A stretch of DNA of 64,000 bases from Maridesulfovibrio frigidus DSM 17176 (GCF_000711735.1 NZ_JONL01000005.1:247886-311885); one strand, 5' to 3'; numbered from the stretch's first letter, positions 9,411 through 19,366 are shown. Numbers and translations are program-made. The notes: generated from the sequence alone by a model not told the origin.

Positions 9411-9590
9411 AGAATGCCTCCGGCGGCTGGGGGGAACCTTTTTGAAAAAAGGTTTCCCCAGACCCCCTTCCCAAAACTTTTAACGGTTAAGAAGGGTTAT
9501 GTTCGTAGAAAGATCTAAAATAACTACCCTTCTTAAACTGATAGGGTTTCCAAAGGGGATTATCCCCTTTGGTCCAGCTGAAGGCGAAAT
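9411..9590. repeat. GC-rich folded intergenic repeat of Desulfovibrio type
   Basis: After livF comes GCCTCCGGCGGCTGGGGG, then a hairpin with arms near 9428-9462 (GGGGAACCTTTTT / AAAAAAGGTTTCCCC), an outer pair TTAAGAAGGGT / ACCCTTCTTAA around 9487 and 9528, and the perfect stem CCAAAGGGGA-TTA-TCCCCTTTGG (9549-9571). Three nested or serial stems in 180 bases, very different from the AT-rich surroundings. I recall near-identical blocks between genes in many Desulfovibrio genomes. The first stem plus A/T tracts could end transcription from livF. Confidence 0.7.
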
Positions 9591-9636
9591 CACCTATTCT
9601 TACTCTTACTCTTATTTCTAAAGCGAGGATTAAATA

Positions 9637-10893
9637 ATGGATAGATCAAACGGAATTTATGATCAGGTCGAGCAGGATTCACCAGAAGATCGTGCGGCTA
9701 GACAGCTTGATAAAGTACAGACTGTAATCGCTACGGCAATGAAATCATCCGGTGAATTTAAGGCACGCATGAAAGCGGCTGGACTTAATGCCGAAGATAT
9801 AAAAGACCTTGATAGTTTTTCCAAAATCCCTGTTCTTCGCAAAAAAGAGCTTCTTGGACTGCAACAGGATAAAGGCTTGGGCTGGCTTCTTACTGCCGCT
9901 CCTGGTGAGCTTAGTAGAATATATCAGTCGCCGGGTCCTTTGTTTGATCCTGAAGGACGCGAAAAAGACTATTGGGGCTGGACAGAAGGTTTCTATGCGG
10001 CGGGTTTCCGTCCGGGCGATTTGGTTCAGATGACATTTAGTTATCACCTTACTCCTGCAGGATTGATGCTTGAAGAGCCTCTGCGCGAAATTGGCTGTGC
10101 GGTTATTCCCGCTGGTCCCGGCAATTCTGCTGTTCAGTCACAGCTCATGACCTCGCTTCCTGTTACTGGATTTGTGGGCATGACCAGCTTCCTTAAAGTC
10201 ATTGCGGACAAAGCTAGCGCGGCGGGAATGGACCTTAAAAAAGATTTCAATCTGGACGTTGCATTTGTTGCGGCAGAAAGGCTCCCTGAATCCTTACGTA
10301 CAGAAGTTGAAGAAGCTTTCGGTATGAAGGTCAGACAAGGATATGGCACCGCTGATGTTGGGTGCCTTGCTTATGAATGTCTGGAACTTGGCGGAATGCA
10401 TGTATCCAGCCGTTGTTATGTAGAAATTTGTGATCCGCAAACGGGAAGCCCACTACCCATGGGCGAAATGGGCGAGGTTGTAGTTACCCCATATACTCTT
10501 TCATACCCGCTCATCCGTTTCGGAACAGGTGACCTTTCACGCATGGTCGATACGCCATGTGCTTGCGGCAGAACAGCTCCAAAGCTTGCCGGGATTCTTG
10601 GCCGCGTAGACGATACAGCCAAGGTCAAAGGACAGTTCATATACCCCACTCAAGTTGCGCAGGTAGTTGCAACATTCCCGCAGATTAAAAAACATCAGGT
10701 AGTAATTACCAACGAAGGCGGTCGCGACCTACTCACCCTGAAACTCCAGCTGAGTGCAGCCTTAGATGAAAGCGCATTTATTCCGGCATTTCAGGAAATG
10801 GTAAAACTTAGACCGACTCTGGAGCAACTTAACAGCAGTGAACAAATTGAAGACGGAGCCGCTCCCTTAGTTGATCTGCGCACATACGAGTAA
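9637..10893 (+). CDS. phenylacetate-CoA ligase-like (PaaK family) AMP-dependent ligase
   Basis: 418 residues, matching PaaK length (about 430). The N-terminal region, the AMP-binding YGTADVGCLAYEC and the C-terminal TGDLSRMVDTPCACGRTAP with paired cysteines are PaaK features; the C-terminal domain runs from about residue 330. It would convert an aryl or aryl-acetic acid to its CoA thioester with ATP. Position downstream of livF suggests the imported acid is aromatic or a similar organic acid, but PaaK homologues in sulfate reducers are often of unproven substrate. RBS AGCGAGG lies upstream. Confidence 0.85.
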   Translation: MDRSNGIYDQVEQDSPEDRAARQLDKVQTVIATAMKSSGEFKARMKAAGLNAEDIKDLDSFSKIPVLRKKELLGLQQDKGLGWLLTAAPGELSRIYQSPGPLFDPEGREKDYWGWTEGFYAAGFRPGDLVQMTFSYHLTPAGLMLEEPLREIGCAVIPAGPGNSAVQSQLMTSLPVTGFVGMTSFLKVIADKASAAGMDLKKDFNLDVAFVAAERLPESLRTEVEEAFGMKVRQGYGTADVGCLAYECLELGGMHVSSRCYVEICDPQTGSPLPMGEMGEVVVTPYTLSYPLIRFGTGDLSRMVDTPCACGRTAPKLAGILGRVDDTAKVKGQFIYPTQVAQVVATFPQIKKHQVVITNEGGRDLLTLKLQLSAALDESAFIPAFQEMVKLRPTLEQLNSSEQIEDGAAPLVDLRTYE

Positions 10894-10909
10894 GCCTGAA
10901 CTTCGCAGT

Positions 10910-10925
10910 TGCAACTTTAGTTGCA
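10910..10925. promoter_or_regulatory. TGCAAC-TTTA-GTTGCA inverted repeat upstream of the sigma-54 activator gene
   Basis: Perfect 6-bp arms with a 4-base spacer, 70 bases before the activator start. The same GTTGCA core forms the palindrome at 1765-1776 ahead of the liv operon. This fits a site bound by the activator itself (autoregulation and liv control), by inference. Confidence 0.45.
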
Positions 10926-10996
10926 GAGAGCTACTATCAGCATAGATTGGTTCAGTTTGAAAGAGACATAAGTTTTGTAATTCCAGTAAGGACAGG

Positions 10997-12415
10997 ATGA
11001 AGAAGAGTACTTTCCCAAAGAATCCCGTACTTCTCGTTGATGACGAGGAAACATGGTTGCGCTCATTTTCACTGGCCTTAAAGTCAGCGGGAATTGATAA
11101 CATTCTATGTTGCAACGACAGTCGCGAAGTGGCAGCCATTCTGGAAACCACCGACGTGGAAGTCATTGCTGCAGATCTCTCCATGCCCAATGTCAGCGGG
11201 GAAGATCTGATTCAGCTCGTATCCGCCAGCCATCCTGAAATACCAATCTTAGTTATCACTGGAATGAGTCAGGTGGAAACGGCTGTACAGTGCTTGAAGC
11301 TGGGGGCGTTCGATTTCTTTGTAAAAACTTACGACAAGAGCAGTCTTGTCTCCGGTATTCGCCACGCTATTCAGATTCGCGAACTTAAGCGCGAAAATAC
11401 CAGCCTGCGTTCACGCTTCCTTGACGACAAGCTTGAGCACCCCGAAGCATTCGATCAGATTATCACTGATAGCATGAATATGCGCTCGATCTTCAAATAC
11501 ATTGAAGCCATTGCAGATTCATCTAAGCCAGTGCTTATTACGGGAGAAAGTGGAGTCGGTAAGGAGCTTGTTTCTGGAGCTATCCATAAAGTAAGCGGTA
11601 AAATCGGAGAATTCGTCCCCGTAAACGTAGCCGGGCTTGATGACAATATTTTTGCAGACACCCTCTTCGGGCACAAAAAAGGAGCTTTTACCGGAGCGGA
11701 TAAAGCCAGGTCAGGGCTTGTTGTTAACGCTGCAGGTGGAACTCTATTTTTAGATGAAATCGGAGATCTCGCGCATGCGTCGCAGCTCAAACTGCTGCGC
11801 TTAGTTCAGGAACGCGAATACATGCCCATAGGGTCAGACCTTACTCGCAAAACCGATGCGCGTATTATTGCAGCGACCAACATTGCGCCCGAGACCCTGA
11901 ACGAAGGACAAAAATTCCGTAGTGATCTTTATTACAGGCTTAAAGCTCATCACGTTCATATTCCTCCGCTTCGCGAGCGCAAAGAAGATATCCCCATGCT
12001 GGTGGACTATTTCTTGCGCAACGCATGCAAGGATGAAACGCGCAGAAAACCTGAGATTCCGGCAAACCTTATCGGGCTGCTGGCAGCTTACGACTTCCCC
12101 GGGAATATTCGGGAACTGCAATTTTTGATTCTTGACGCACTGAGTTGCACAGATGGCCTTAAACTTAACATCGAAAGAATTCAGCAGCACATCGGTTCTA
12201 CTTCTACCGCGCAGCAAACCGGGAACAGTGAAGTTCTTGGTAAGGTGGCCTTCGGTTCTACTCTGCCCACACTAAAAGAAGTGTGTGATGAATTAGTTAA
12301 AGAGACCATGCGCCGCACTGACAACAATCAAGCCACATCAGCGTCAATACTCGGAGTTTCGAGGCAGGCCCTAAATAAACGACTAAATAAAATAAAAAGA
12401 AAAGAAGAAGAATAA
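10997..12415 (+). CDS. sigma-54-dependent response regulator (NtrC family)
   Basis: 472 residues: receiver domain (about 8-125; phospho-acceptor Asp in IAADLSMPN), AAA+ domain (about 145-370; Walker A GESGVGKE, the sigma-54 contact loop GAFTGA, Walker B GGTLFLDEIGD), and a C-terminal Fis-type helix-turn-helix (ATSASILGVSRQALNKRLNK). It activates transcription from -24/-12 promoters after phosphorylation. The histidine kinase gene follows 18 bases later, so they form a two-component pair. Its likely target is the adjacent liv/CoA-ligase operon, judged by shared TTGCA palindromes. Confidence 0.93.
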   Translation: MKKSTFPKNPVLLVDDEETWLRSFSLALKSAGIDNILCCNDSREVAAILETTDVEVIAADLSMPNVSGEDLIQLVSASHPEIPILVITGMSQVETAVQCLKLGAFDFFVKTYDKSSLVSGIRHAIQIRELKRENTSLRSRFLDDKLEHPEAFDQIITDSMNMRSIFKYIEAIADSSKPVLITGESGVGKELVSGAIHKVSGKIGEFVPVNVAGLDDNIFADTLFGHKKGAFTGADKARSGLVVNAAGGTLFLDEIGDLAHASQLKLLRLVQEREYMPIGSDLTRKTDARIIAATNIAPETLNEGQKFRSDLYYRLKAHHVHIPPLRERKEDIPMLVDYFLRNACKDETRRKPEIPANLIGLLAAYDFPGNIRELQFLILDALSCTDGLKLNIERIQQHIGSTSTAQQTGNSEVLGKVAFGSTLPTLKEVCDELVKETMRRTDNNQATSASILGVSRQALNKRLNKIKRKEEE

Positions 12416-12433
12416 ACCGTACACAAGGTAAAT

Positions 12434-14038
12434 ATGGGACTTGATAAAGAGCTTCCTGATAACCGCATGAAAAATCTGGAAGATAAAAATTCTCAGCTCC
12501 AAAAGGAACTGAAAGAACTTCGCGCGCTAATTGATGCTCCGCGTAACGTAATGCAATTTTCCTTTGATCCTTCCTACCGCTACATCACCTTCAATCAAGC
12601 TCACTACGAATTCGTAAAACACAACTGGCACGTCGAAATATACCCCGGTATGAACGTGTTGGACATATTTACCGACACTAAAGAAATTGAATCTGCGAGA
12701 AGCCATTTTGATAGAGTTTTACAGGGCGAATCATATATCCTTAAGCGCACATATAAGCGGCGCAAAGGCGAGACTAAATATTACGAAAACACATACGTTC
12801 CTGTAACCGAAAACAGTAAAATAGTAGCAGGAACAGTCTCGGCCCATGACATTACAGAGTGGAACGAAAAGGAAGAACAAGGTCGTAAATACAGAGCCAT
12901 TTTTGATAAAGCACTTGAAGGAATATACAGGTCCACAGTTCAAGGCCGGTTTATAGAAGCTAATAATGAGATGGCCAGAATTTTAGGCTATAAATCACCT
13001 GACGAATTAATGTCTTCCATTACAAACATCAGCTCCCAACTTTACTGTGATCCGGTTGACCGGGACAATGTCTTTTCCATCCTGCGTAGAGAAGATGTCA
13101 TTAAAGATTTTGAAACTCGCATGTTTCGCAAAGATGGAATGCCTATCTGGGTGGAATTCAACGCCCGCTGCGAAAAAAACAAAGAAGGACAGACCCTCTA
13201 CGTCGAAGGAAAGTTGACCGACATCACAGCCAGAAAGGAAATGGAACAACGACGACAGCAAATGATGCAGGCAGAAAAGATGGCCTCGCTCGGAGTTCTT
13301 GTCGCCGGAGTAGCTCATGAAATCAACAACCCGAACAGCTATCTGACCTTAAATTTACCGCTACTTAAAGATGTGTGGAATGATGCGCAGGGAATACTTG
13401 ATGAGTTCAGTGAAGAGAATGGAGATTTCGTCCTTGGCGGACTGGAATACTCCGAACTCCGCAACCATCTACCTTACCTTCTTCAAGAGATGATGGAAGG
13501 CGCGTCCCGCATTAAGGACATTGTCTCACGCCTGAAAGACTACTCCCGCCAAAACCCCGAAGACGGGCGCGAATATATAGATCTTAATGACGTGGTTAGA
13601 GGCGCGCTCACCTTCGTCCGTCACAAAATCAAAAATTCAGCCAGAAATTTTGAGCTTGTCCTTCCGGACGAAAGTCCAACTGTTGATGCCAATCCTCAGC
13701 GACTCATTCAAGTTCTTATCAATATTATCGTGAACAGCTGCGAAGCACTGCCCAAAACAGATGGACATCTCACCGTTACAGTGAAGACCTGCCACGATGA
13801 AAATAAAAATAAAAAATTCGCATGTATCGTTGTACAGGATAATGGAAGCGGCATACTTGCGCAAAACATTAAATATATTGAAGATCCCTTCTTTACCACC
13901 AAAAGAGACTCCGGTGGAACAGGTCTCGGGCTGTCCATATCATCAAGCATAATGAAGGACCATAATGGACTTCTAAAATTTTCTTCAAGTCCAGGCAAAG
14001 GAACAAGCGTTACTATGCAGCTGCCAGTCTCTATGTAA
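12434..14038 (+). CDS. PAS-domain sensor histidine kinase
   Basis: 534 residues, no membrane segments, so cytosolic. Coiled start (about 8-35), PAS domain 1 (about 40-145), PAS domain 2 (about 150-270, ending YVEGKLTDITARKEMEQRRQ), then the dimerisation and phospho-acceptor helix with VAGVAHEINNPNSYL and a HATPase domain whose G1 and G2 boxes are VQDNGSGI and GGTGLGLSISSSI. Probable cognate kinase of the preceding sigma-54 regulator. The ligand sensed by the PAS domains is unknown; a cytosolic signal such as an acyl-CoA would suit the operon (speculative). Confidence 0.92.
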   Translation: MGLDKELPDNRMKNLEDKNSQLQKELKELRALIDAPRNVMQFSFDPSYRYITFNQAHYEFVKHNWHVEIYPGMNVLDIFTDTKEIESARSHFDRVLQGESYILKRTYKRRKGETKYYENTYVPVTENSKIVAGTVSAHDITEWNEKEEQGRKYRAIFDKALEGIYRSTVQGRFIEANNEMARILGYKSPDELMSSITNISSQLYCDPVDRDNVFSILRREDVIKDFETRMFRKDGMPIWVEFNARCEKNKEGQTLYVEGKLTDITARKEMEQRRQQMMQAEKMASLGVLVAGVAHEINNPNSYLTLNLPLLKDVWNDAQGILDEFSEENGDFVLGGLEYSELRNHLPYLLQEMMEGASRIKDIVSRLKDYSRQNPEDGREYIDLNDVVRGALTFVRHKIKNSARNFELVLPDESPTVDANPQRLIQVLINIIVNSCEALPKTDGHLTVTVKTCHDENKNKKFACIVVQDNGSGILAQNIKYIEDPFFTTKRDSGGTGLGLSISSSIMKDHNGLLKFSSSPGKGTSVTMQLPVSM

Positions 14039-14194
14039 TAATTACATAGAGCAACAAATCACACCAAACAGGTATGAATTTACCTTGCTTTTCACTAAGT
14101 ATCCACATAGAAATCCACTTATCACGGTGGTAAGTGCCAAAAAATTAAATATTAGTTCTTACGCAAAATAAATTCCCCTTGGAGCGACCCAAGC

Positions 14195-15757
14195 ATGGAC
14201 ATTAATATAAGTGCAACCCTCATCGACAACGGACTGATTAGCTTAACGCTCGGTCTTATTATGATGCTCTTTGCGTATTTTCATAAGATATACAACGGTT
14301 TTGTCCTGATCAGTTCAGCTTACATTTGCCTCAGTACAGCCTTCGCCCTTTCAGCTGCTAGGCCTTATTTTCCAGAATTATCCATTATTGCAGCCCATAC
14401 TCTTGGCTCAACAACACTATTTTTGATATACATAGGAACGGAACGTTTTAGAGCACAAGAACATAGGCTTCTCAAATTTTCATTACTTATCCCTTGCACA
14501 TCCTTTCTATCAGCCTCTTTTTTTACCTCTATTATCCCGAACATAAAAGCATGTGACACTATATTTTCTGTATTAATATTTATACAGCTAGTACTTTGCA
14601 TATGGGCAACACTACGTAATACCATCGTTTTTAAGAGCTACCAATTCATGTTAAGCACAGCTTTAGCTCTCGTAATAGCATCCTTTACTTACAAAACTTA
14701 TACGACCTTCAAGCACCCAATAGCCCCGAATAGTTTTCAAACAGCATGGCCCTACTGGAGCCACATGCTAGCCTATCATGTCACATTAATTTTATCATCT
14801 TTTGCCTTTATTTGGGGTAGTGTAGAACGGGCTGAAATTGAAAAAAATAAACATGCCGCAAAGCTAGAAGCCAACTACCACTTCATGGACGTACTTTTAG
14901 ATGCGATCCCGATACCGGTGTTTCACAAAGACAAAGACCTGCGCTACCGAAATATTAACCAGGCTTTTTGCGGAGTAATAGGTCTATCTAAAGAGGATAT
15001 CATCGGAAAAACGACCATGGAAATTATTCCAAACAAAATAGTGGACCTCAGCAAAGCCTTTGACCTTCGTGTGCTGGCAACAGGCAAAGAGCAGGAATAT
15101 GAAACAGCATTTCCATTCCCAGACAGCCTGCAACATGAAGTTCAGGTCAAAAAGAGTGCATTTATTGATTCTTCGGGTGATATTTCCGGGATAGTCGGGG
15201 CGTTCACGGACATAACTGAGCGCAAAATATATGAGGCAAAAATAAAACACCTTGCTTTACATGATCAGGTAACAGGTCTTCCCAACCGCAATATGTTTTA
15301 TGCACAGCTAAAAAGATCTATAGCGATGGCAAAGCGCAACAACTACACACTGGCTCTTTTATACATTGACTTAGATGGATTTAAAACAGTCAACGACACA
15401 TACGGACATGATGCAGGTGACACCTTGCTAAGAAGTATAGGCAAAAGGCTGATGACCACTGTACGCGAATCAGACACCGCCTGCCGTATCGGTGGCGATG
15501 AATTCACTGTACTTACCGAGATGTATAATAATCCATCAGACATTGAAATTGTAGCTGAAAAGATCAGAAAAGCACTTGCCCAGCCTGCAAGCTGTGAAGG
15601 CAATGTCTGCCAAACAAGCGCGAGTATAGGTGTAGCTTTGTATCCGCAGGACGCTGAAACTTCACGTGATCTGGTGAAAGCCGCTGATAAAGCTATGTAT
15701 TTAGCAAAAAATAAAGGGAAAAATCAGGTTTATTTCTACAAACCCCTGAAAACATGA
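14195..15757 (+). CDS. membrane-bound PAS-GGDEF diguanylate cyclase
   Basis: 520 residues. Six to seven membrane helices occupy about residues 12-215, a PAS domain about 232-345 (DAIPIPVFHKDKDLRYRNIN), and a GGDEF domain about 355-515 with the intact active site RIGGDEFTVL. It should make c-di-GMP from two GTP at the membrane. I do not see an RxxD inhibitory site placed exactly five residues before GGDEF, only ESDTACRIGGDEF, which gives R-E-S-D upstream. The next gene, seven bases on, is an HDOD protein, so the two are probably co-transcribed. Confidence 0.9.
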   Translation: MDINISATLIDNGLISLTLGLIMMLFAYFHKIYNGFVLISSAYICLSTAFALSAARPYFPELSIIAAHTLGSTTLFLIYIGTERFRAQEHRLLKFSLLIPCTSFLSASFFTSIIPNIKACDTIFSVLIFIQLVLCIWATLRNTIVFKSYQFMLSTALALVIASFTYKTYTTFKHPIAPNSFQTAWPYWSHMLAYHVTLILSSFAFIWGSVERAEIEKNKHAAKLEANYHFMDVLLDAIPIPVFHKDKDLRYRNINQAFCGVIGLSKEDIIGKTTMEIIPNKIVDLSKAFDLRVLATGKEQEYETAFPFPDSLQHEVQVKKSAFIDSSGDISGIVGAFTDITERKIYEAKIKHLALHDQVTGLPNRNMFYAQLKRSIAMAKRNNYTLALLYIDLDGFKTVNDTYGHDAGDTLLRSIGKRLMTTVRESDTACRIGGDEFTVLTEMYNNPSDIEIVAEKIRKALAQPASCEGNVCQTSASIGVALYPQDAETSRDLVKAADKAMYLAKNKGKNQVYFYKPLKT

Positions 15758-15764
15758 GTAAAGT

Positions 15765-17024
15765 ATGAGTAAAAAAACAACCTCAAACAACAGTGAGCAT
15801 GCGTACAGCAACGCATTCTATGCACGGCAACCCATTTTCAACCGCATGATGAAAGTATGGGGTTACGAGCTATTCTACCGTCAAAATGAAGATGTAGATT
15901 CAGCGATCTATCTTGACGGGTTCAAGGCCACCATGGAAGTTATGGCCAGTTTAGCGCTCAGTCCAGATGATAAATTCAAGTCTGCAAAAGTTATTATAAA
16001 TTTCCCTGAACAAGCTATTTTGGAAGAAATACCGTTCTCGATGCATCCACAAAATACTGTAGTGCAGTTCACAGACCCGGATGAAGTTTCTCCAGAATTT
16101 TTAGAAATGATTATAAAGGTAAAAGATAGAGGCTACACCGTCTCAATCGACGATTTTTCTGCGCAATATACAAATACAGAATTGTATATGCTTGCTGACA
16201 TAATGACTCTTAATATATCTAAGTTAGAGACCTCACATATATCTCAATACATACAGGCTATCGGCGGTCTTAAGGGTAAATTCCTTGCCAAAAACATTGA
16301 ATCAGAAGAGCAGTTTGCAAGCCTGAAAACGCTAGATTTCTCATATTACCAAGGCTACTTTTTCAAGCGCCCTAAAACTGAAGTTGTGCGTAAAATTTCT
16401 TCAAACGAGATGCTCCGTTTCAACCTCATGGAAATGATCAACAACGACGACATTGATTTGGGAGAACTGAGCAGAACCATAGAAAAAGACGTATCACTCA
16501 GTGTCCGCCTTCTAAATCTTCTGAACTCTCCAGCATATGGACTGACGGCTAAGATGTCTTCAATTCAGCAAGCTGTAGTATATTTGGGAGGAGATCAGCT
16601 CAGGCATTGGCTTCGTGTTGTATTGCTCACAGACATGAAACAGCCCGGAAAGTCAGCAGAGCTTACAATACTAAGCCTCCAACGTGCCAAAGTAATGGAA
16701 TCTCTCAACGCCATTTCAGCCGACGTAAAACCGGACGAGCGCCTATTTTTAGTGGGCTTATTCTCACTGCTTGACGCAATGCTGGAACTCCCCATGAGCA
16801 GAGTAGTACAACTACTTTCTGCGCTGGATGACACTATTCGCTATACTTTAGATGGCCGCGAAACAAAGTTTTGGCCTTGGCTTACCCTTATCGAAGCAAT
16901 GGAAAAATCTGATTGGGACACAGTAGGAGCCATGGCTGCAACTCTAGATTTAGAAGCTTCAGACATAATGAAGTGCTACAAGGAAGCCATGGAATGGGCA
17001 AACACAGTGCTAACCTGCGTATAA
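15765..17024 (+). CDS. EAL-like/HDOD signalling protein (YuxH type)
   Basis: 419 residues. The N-terminal half (about 15-205) is an EAL-type fold starting FYARQPIFNRMMKVWGYELF, but the catalytic EAL motif is ELF and metal ligands appear lost, so phosphodiesterase activity is unlikely. The C-terminal half is an HDOD domain (about 210-400; SVRLLNLLNSPAYGLTAKMS). This architecture is common in proteins that bind but do not cleave c-di-GMP and affect motility or biofilm. Pairing with the diguanylate cyclase suggests an effector. Confidence 0.88.
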   Translation: MSKKTTSNNSEHAYSNAFYARQPIFNRMMKVWGYELFYRQNEDVDSAIYLDGFKATMEVMASLALSPDDKFKSAKVIINFPEQAILEEIPFSMHPQNTVVQFTDPDEVSPEFLEMIIKVKDRGYTVSIDDFSAQYTNTELYMLADIMTLNISKLETSHISQYIQAIGGLKGKFLAKNIESEEQFASLKTLDFSYYQGYFFKRPKTEVVRKISSNEMLRFNLMEMINNDDIDLGELSRTIEKDVSLSVRLLNLLNSPAYGLTAKMSSIQQAVVYLGGDQLRHWLRVVLLTDMKQPGKSAELTILSLQRAKVMESLNAISADVKPDERLFLVGLFSLLDAMLELPMSRVVQLLSALDDTIRYTLDGRETKFWPWLTLIEAMEKSDWDTVGAMAATLDLEASDIMKCYKEAMEWANTVLTCV

Positions 17025-17038
17025 CCACTTATTGCGGC

Positions 17039-17620
17039 CTACTTTAATTCAATGTCGAGATTCCCAAGTAGCGAAACAGCTTCGGGCAGTGAAAAGATAG
17101 TCTTGTGAAGCTTATTTGATTCTGCGTCCATATAATAATTTCTCGAAGTGCTAAAATCGGCAAAACTTAGGTCAGCACCAGAAAACAAACATCTTGCCAA
17201 GTCACAATCATCAAATTTCACACGAGTGAGTTTTGTATTAGTAAAAGCAGCCTCAATCATAGAGCATGAAACAAACTTCATTTTAGCTAAATTCATATCG
17301 CTGAAAGATGAGCTATCGAGTAAGCAGTTCACAAAAGACGCAACAATAACCACCCTCACGCTACTCCAGTTAACTCCTAGCAATTTAGAATCAATAAATT
17401 CTGCATCAATGAAGTTTGTATTTTTCAATTTCGCAAGAGCAAGATTACAATTTGAAAACGTGCAATTTTCAAAAACACAGCTCACTAAATTTGCAAATTG
17501 GAATGAAGACTTAATAAACTGACAGTTATAAAACGAAATATCTTTCAGAGACTCATCGCTCATATCCAAATCTTTAAAAGTCTCATTTTCGTAGCTATCA
17601 TGGTCTCTTAAAGGTGACAC
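17039..17620 (-). CDS. pentapeptide-repeat protein
   Basis: 193 residues built of repeated five-residue units with F or L in the centre (FANLV, NCNLA, LAKLK, DMNLA, DCDLA, GADLS), from about residue 25 to 165. Such proteins fold as a right-handed quadrilateral helix; some (Qnr, MfpA) shield DNA gyrase, most are uncharacterised. The start is a GTG; an ATG 19 codons later (17563) is an alternative. Single gene, facing the HDOD gene. Role unknown. Confidence 0.8.
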   Translation of the reverse strand: MSPLRDHDSYENETFKDLDMSDESLKDISFYNCQFIKSSFQFANLVSCVFENCTFSNCNLALAKLKNTNFIDAEFIDSKLLGVNWSSVRVVIVASFVNCLLDSSSFSDMNLAKMKFVSCSMIEAAFTNTKLTRVKFDDCDLARCLFSGADLSFADFSTSRNYYMDAESNKLHKTIFSLPEAVSLLGNLDIELK

Positions 17621-17722
17621 TTCTGTTTATGACCTATCGTTAAAAACATTTAAAAACACTAAAATATTACCCATCACATATCTATATTACGCCCCAATCG
17701 GAGATAACTTCCCGAAACAAAA

Positions 17723-19345
17723 TCACTTACCGAATGGGCATTTAGGGAAAGTACAAGAGCGGCAATTCAGACACAGTCCGCCCTCTGCCATACTAGCCAG
17801 ATCCTTTCTGGTTATGTTCTGCCCTGCTAGAATTATGGGCAATAATAAATCGAAACTTGTAGTTTTGTAAAATAAAGCACAGGCAGGCACACCCATAACG
17901 TCTACATTCCCGATCTTTCCAAGAAGCAGCATAGTGCCGGGCAAAATAGGCGCTCCGTAAAGAATATCCGTAAGCCCCGCGTCAACAAGTGCGGGACGAG
18001 TTACATCATCGGGGTCAACGGACAATCCCGCTGTGGTAACAATAAGATCAGCTCCCTGCCCGCGAAGTTCAGCCACTCCATCAGATATGGCTTTGCGATC
18101 ATCCGGTACTACCGCTGTTGCAACGACTTCGGACCCAAGCCTCTCCACTTTACCAGATATGATCGGAATAAATTTATCCTCGATTAACCCTTGAAAAACT
18201 TCAGTCCCTGTAACCAGTATACCGACCTTAGCAGTTCTAAGTGGCAGTATTTTAAAGATAGGCCCAGCATCAAGAACGGATAACGCGTTTTCAAAAACAT
18301 TCTTCGTTATGTGTAGTGGGATAGCTCTGGTTCCCGCCACGGGCTTACCTGCGTCTACCAGTATATCGCCTTGACGGGCGGCGCACATAACATCCGGCAG
18401 CAAGTTGAACCGGGCCAAAATGTCACGGTCTATGGTAAGCAGCCCTTTAAGTCCGGCGCAAAAACTTATTTTGCCTTCCTCGGGCGGAGTTTTGAATACA
18501 ATACCATCACCAGCCATACGCTTTGCAAAAGCCTGCGCGGCCTCATTCTCATGAACCATATCAGCTAATTCATCGTCACTTCCGGAAACATAAACGCGGT
18601 TACGCCCCATTTGCTGAAGACGGCAAACGTCCCCCGCAGTGATTTCCTGACCAGCCTTAAACTCTGCCCCCTTAGACGTACCGGGATCAATGCGGGTCAT
18701 ATCATGCAAAGCTTTTTTACCGACTGCATCCTGCACATCCACAGCAATAACACAATCCTCGCGAACCATATCACGCGAACCACCCACGTAAGGAACTTCC
18801 CCCTGACAGCCGCGGCAGATTGCGCCATCACTGACGGGGTAAGCTTCTTTACATGACGGACATATACCGATGGATCGCATACCTTTGTGAGACATGAAAT
18901 CCTCTGTTATCTGAATAGGCGTTACCGTACAAAAGCTGTGTCCGGCTTTTTCTATTTCACTAAAGAGCAGATCCGTATCCTGATCTTTCTTAGGCTTTAA
19001 TTTCAAGAACCAGCTTTCTATCTCGGGCCATTTTTTAAGTTTGGCCATATCTATATGAATGCGAACGCCTTCACCCGTAAACTTATCATACAAGGATAAA
19101 GCGTAACGCCCAAGTTTAATCACCCGCATCCAGCCGTTGCCGTATGAGCACAAGGTCAAAACCTGTACTGCATCGGGAAGACATTTACCCGTCTCCACTA
19201 CTGCATCGAATAGCGTTCCCTCTGGCAAATACGATTTAGCCTCTTCCACCATATATCCACCGATAAGTAGACCAGGCGCAGGGTATCCGTGGAATTTACG
19301 GGCAACTTCTTTAAACTCTTCAAAAGTATATGGTCCAATATTCAT
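17723..19345 (-). CDS. FmdE-domain / molybdopterin-binding (MoeA/MogA-like) protein
   Basis: 540 residues. N-terminal FmdE domain (about 8-150; KFHGYPAPGLLIGGYMVEEA, Cys in GKCLPDAVQVLTLCSYGNG), a zinc-ribbon with two CxxC pairs (CPSCKEAYPVSDGAICRGC), then a MoCF_biosynth domain (TGTEVFQGLIEDKFIPII, VTTAGLSVDPDDVTRPAL) and a Cys-rich tail (CLNCRSCTFPKCP). The combination suggests work on the molybdenum or tungsten cofactor; its location near the Tat-exported molybdoenzyme and its TorD chaperone supports a maturation role (inference). RBS AGGATC precedes the ATG. Confidence 0.83.
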   Translation of the reverse strand: MNIGPYTFEEFKEVARKFHGYPAPGLLIGGYMVEEAKSYLPEGTLFDAVVETGKCLPDAVQVLTLCSYGNGWMRVIKLGRYALSLYDKFTGEGVRIHIDMAKLKKWPEIESWFLKLKPKKDQDTDLLFSEIEKAGHSFCTVTPIQITEDFMSHKGMRSIGICPSCKEAYPVSDGAICRGCQGEVPYVGGSRDMVREDCVIAVDVQDAVGKKALHDMTRIDPGTSKGAEFKAGQEITAGDVCRLQQMGRNRVYVSGSDDELADMVHENEAAQAFAKRMAGDGIVFKTPPEEGKISFCAGLKGLLTIDRDILARFNLLPDVMCAARQGDILVDAGKPVAGTRAIPLHITKNVFENALSVLDAGPIFKILPLRTAKVGILVTGTEVFQGLIEDKFIPIISGKVERLGSEVVATAVVPDDRKAISDGVAELRGQGADLIVTTAGLSVDPDDVTRPALVDAGLTDILYGAPILPGTMLLLGKIGNVDVMGVPACALFYKTTSFDLLLPIILAGQNITRKDLASMAEGGLCLNCRSCTFPKCPFGK

Positions 19346-19366
19346 AAGATCCTCGTCGAGAGAAAG

